Source: an uncultured Lachnospiraceae bacterium (GTDB lineage: Bacteria; Bacillota; Clostridia; Lachnospirales; Lachnospiraceae). From it: a stretch of 64,000 nucleotides of DNA. The DNA is taken from the NCBI GenBank assembly GCA_910578085.1, contig CAJTPM010000010.1:1-64000 (forward strand), read 5' to 3'. Each line of letters begins with the position of its first letter. Position 1 is the first letter of the stretch. The position numbers were made by a program, and so were the translations under genes. The notes beneath the pieces are model-generated. The model was not told the origin of the DNA and did not search any database. It was given only the letters and a program-made list of their open reading frames with translations. Below are positions 62,105-64,000 of this stretch, in pieces.

Positions 62105-63655
62105 ATGGGGAAAGAATACATCCAGTTAAGAGGCATAAAAAAGACCTTTCCAAACGGAGTCTGCGCATTGCGGGGGGCGGATCTGACGGTGTGCGAAGGG
62201 GAGATCCATGCGTTAGTGGGAGAGAATGCAGCCGGAAAGAGTACGTTAATGAACATTCTGTACGGTGTTTTAAAGGCGGATGCCGGAGAGATACTGATGA
62301 ATGGAGAACCTGTCCATATTGCGGATTCAAGCGATGCGATCCGTCTGGGAATCGGCATGGTCCATCAGCATTTTATGCTTGTGCCTTCCTTTACGGTACT
62401 GGAGAATATTGTCCTGGGAAGCGAGGACAAGTATAAAAATAAATTTGGCAAAATAGATTTTGAGCGAGCCCGGAAAGATATCCGGGAGATTATGAAACAG
62501 ATCGATGTGGATCTGGATCTGGACAGCGTAACCGGAAGCGTCACCATCGGACTGCAGAGCAAGATCGAAATTATTAAGGCTTTGTTTCGGGGAGCAAAAC
62601 TGTTAATACTGGATGAACCGACTACTGTGCTTGCCCCCACGGAAGTGGACTCCTTTTTTGAATTTCTGAGAAAACTGCGGGATAACGGGACGACCATGAT
62701 CTATATCTCCCACCGTATGCGGGAAATTTTTGATCTGACGGACCGCATTACGATTCTGAGAAAGGGAGAGACGATTTCTGATGTAAAGACCGATGAGGCG
62801 ACAATGGAGCAGATCAGCAGGGATATGCTGGGCTATGAGGTCACTGCTTTTGAACGGGACGAAAAAAGGATCGACAGAGCGGAAAGTAACTGCAGATTCC
62901 GTGTGGAAGGGCTTTGCATGTCCGGCAGACGCATCAATTTGGAGGATATTTCTTTTGAAATTTACGGGGGTGAAGTCCTGGGGATAGCCGGTATAGAAGG
63001 AAACGGACAGGTGGAACTGGCGGATGCCCTGATCGGACTGAAAAAAATACGTTCCGGAAAAATATTACTGGACGGCACGGATGTTGCCGGGGAGAGTATC
63101 AGCAAAAGGCGCGCCAGAAAGATGGCTTATATACCGGAGGATCGGATGCACAAAGGACTGGCGCAGAATTGTACGATCACGGATAATACAATAACCGGGC
63201 ATCTGAAAGAGGCGTTTCTGGGGAAAAAGAAAATTACGGTGAACTGGCCCGGGGCGGATTCTTATGCAACTGAGATCGCGAAAGAGTACAAAGTGGAAGG
63301 TTTCAGATCCTCAGATCAGCTGATTTCCGGCCTGTCGGGCGGAAATATGCAGAAGGTGATTATCGGCAGAGAACTGTATGACAGGCCTGCCATGACGATT
63401 CTTTCCCAGCCGACGGCGGGAATCGATTTTAACGCCCAGAGCATTATTCACGGAAAGATCAACGAGTTAAAGCGTGAGGGCTGTTCTTTTCTGTTGATCA
63501 GTGAGGATCTGGATGAGCTTGTGAGAATGTCCGACAGGATCTGTGTGCTCTGCAGGGGCAAACTGGTGAAAGAGTTTTCCGATCCGGAAGCCTTTGATCT
63601 GAATGAGATCGGATATTATATGACGGGAGTAAAAAAGGATGAAAATGATGGATAA
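62105..63655 (+). CDS. nucleoside ABC transporter ATPase (double NBD)
   Basis: 516 aa, two ABC domains. First: Walker A GENAAGKSTL, Q-loop MVHQHF, degenerate signature TIGLQSKIEIIKALF, Walker B LLILDEPTTVLAP. Second: degenerate Walker A (GIEGNGQVELADAL), signature LSGGNMQKVIIGREL. This asymmetry is normal for the RbsA/NupA-type group. GGAGG lies before the ATG. Confidence 0.9.
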   Translation: MGKEYIQLRGIKKTFPNGVCALRGADLTVCEGEIHALVGENAAGKSTLMNILYGVLKADAGEILMNGEPVHIADSSDAIRLGIGMVHQHFMLVPSFTVLENIVLGSEDKYKNKFGKIDFERARKDIREIMKQIDVDLDLDSVTGSVTIGLQSKIEIIKALFRGAKLLILDEPTTVLAPTEVDSFFEFLRKLRDNGTTMIYISHRMREIFDLTDRITILRKGETISDVKTDEATMEQISRDMLGYEVTAFERDEKRIDRAESNCRFRVEGLCMSGRRINLEDISFEIYGGEVLGIAGIEGNGQVELADALIGLKKIRSGKILLDGTDVAGESISKRRARKMAYIPEDRMHKGLAQNCTITDNTITGHLKEAFLGKKKITVNWPGADSYATEIAKEYKVEGFRSSDQLISGLSGGNMQKVIIGRELYDRPAMTILSQPTAGIDFNAQSIIHGKINELKREGCSFLLISEDLDELVRMSDRICVLCRGKLVKEFSDPEAFDLNEIGYYMTGVKKDENDG

Positions 63656-64000
63656 ACTGAAAAAACGAAGCGGAACTGTGGAAGCGGTGATTCTGATTCT
63701 CATTTCCTGGAGCATTCTGTTTTTCCTGTGCGGGGAGAATCCGGTTCAGGTCGTAGGGTATATTATGTCCGGCTCCTTCAAGGATATGGGGGCGGTTGCC
63801 TCGGTGCTCAATAAAATTTTTCTGTTCTTTTTACTTGCCATAGCCTACGCCATACCGGATCAGGCCGGTCTGGCAAATGTAGGAATTGACGGACAGTTTA
63901 TTGCCGGCGGATTTTTTGCGGCGCTTTTGCCGCAGTTTGTCAATACGGGAAATCTGATGATCAATGTGGGACTTTCGGTTATTATCGCAATGTTTTTCGG
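63645..64000 (+). CDS. nucleoside ABC transporter permease, cut by window end
   Basis: First 118 codons of a polytopic permease. ATG ATG start overlaps the ATPase stop. TM at about 13-30, 52-72 and 82-100; AIPDQAGLANVGIDGQFIAG is the conserved loop of the BPD_transp_2 (NupB/RbsC) family. Confidence 0.88.
   Translation, partial: MMDKLKKRSGTVEAVILILISWSILFFLCGENPVQVVGYIMSGSFKDMGAVASVLNKIFLFFLLAIAYAIPDQAGLANVGIDGQFIAGGFFAALLPQFVNTGNLMINVGLSVIIAMFF

Overview
The window looks like chromosomal DNA from a gut-type Clostridia, most likely a Lachnospiraceae relative. The evidence is the gene orders typical of Firmicutes (era-yqzL-recO; rplS-lepB-rbgA-lepB-rnhB-ylqG-ylqH-yraN; DUF512-der-plsY-gpsA), strong AGGAGG-type ribosome binding sites, sigma-A promoters with 16-18 bp spacers, and moderate GC. 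No rRNA, tRNA or CRISPR array was seen.

Positions 1-5.6 kb form an AT-rich accessory segment, visibly lower in GC than the rest. It holds mostly minus-strand small genes, an SH3 lipoprotein, an XRE regulator, a resolvase-type HTH protein between two copies of a direct repeat, and an AbiE type IV toxin-antitoxin locus whose toxin gene is decayed. From 5.6 to 11.1 kb is a bacitracin/lantibiotic-resistance type module. It has a histidine kinase, a response regulator split by a frameshift, and a divergent three-gene ABC exporter preceded by four TAAG repeats at exact 11 bp spacing. A structured repeat with compensatory base changes lies before both regulatory genes, and a large multi-arm palindrome sits between the divergent units. 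A VapBC-like pair follows, then a 4.3 kb gene for a giant 2-hydroxyacyl-CoA dehydratase activator-type protein.

From 16.6 to 31.4 kb are a pseudo-rhomboid, a sigma-like factor, an M16C protease, a DUF4349 lipoprotein, era, 85 bp tandem repeats, a yqzL-like gene and recO. Next comes a mobile-element remnant fused to the tail of a sugar PTS gene, leaving an intact EIIA domain, followed by an amylosucrase-like enzyme, a large membrane protein and a lipoprotein. From 31.5 to 46.9 kb is mostly housekeeping: glyS, alaS, rpsU (minus strand), xpt, the rplS to yraN ribosome and secretion cluster, pgeF and prs. An ABC ATPase fragment is decayed, and a palindromic element lies in frame inside pgeF.

From 46.9 to 49 kb an XRE regulator sits beside two exported-protein genes whose promoters share TATACTATA-type dyads. 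From 49.3 to 59.5 kb are DUF512, der, plsY, gpsA, two membrane proteins, a MoxR/VWA pair and tyrS. From 59.8 kb to the end is a nucleoside-type uptake operon: PfkB kinase, BMP-family lipoprotein, double ABC ATPase and a permease cut by the window edge.

All protein names rest on motif recognition by eye. No database search was run.
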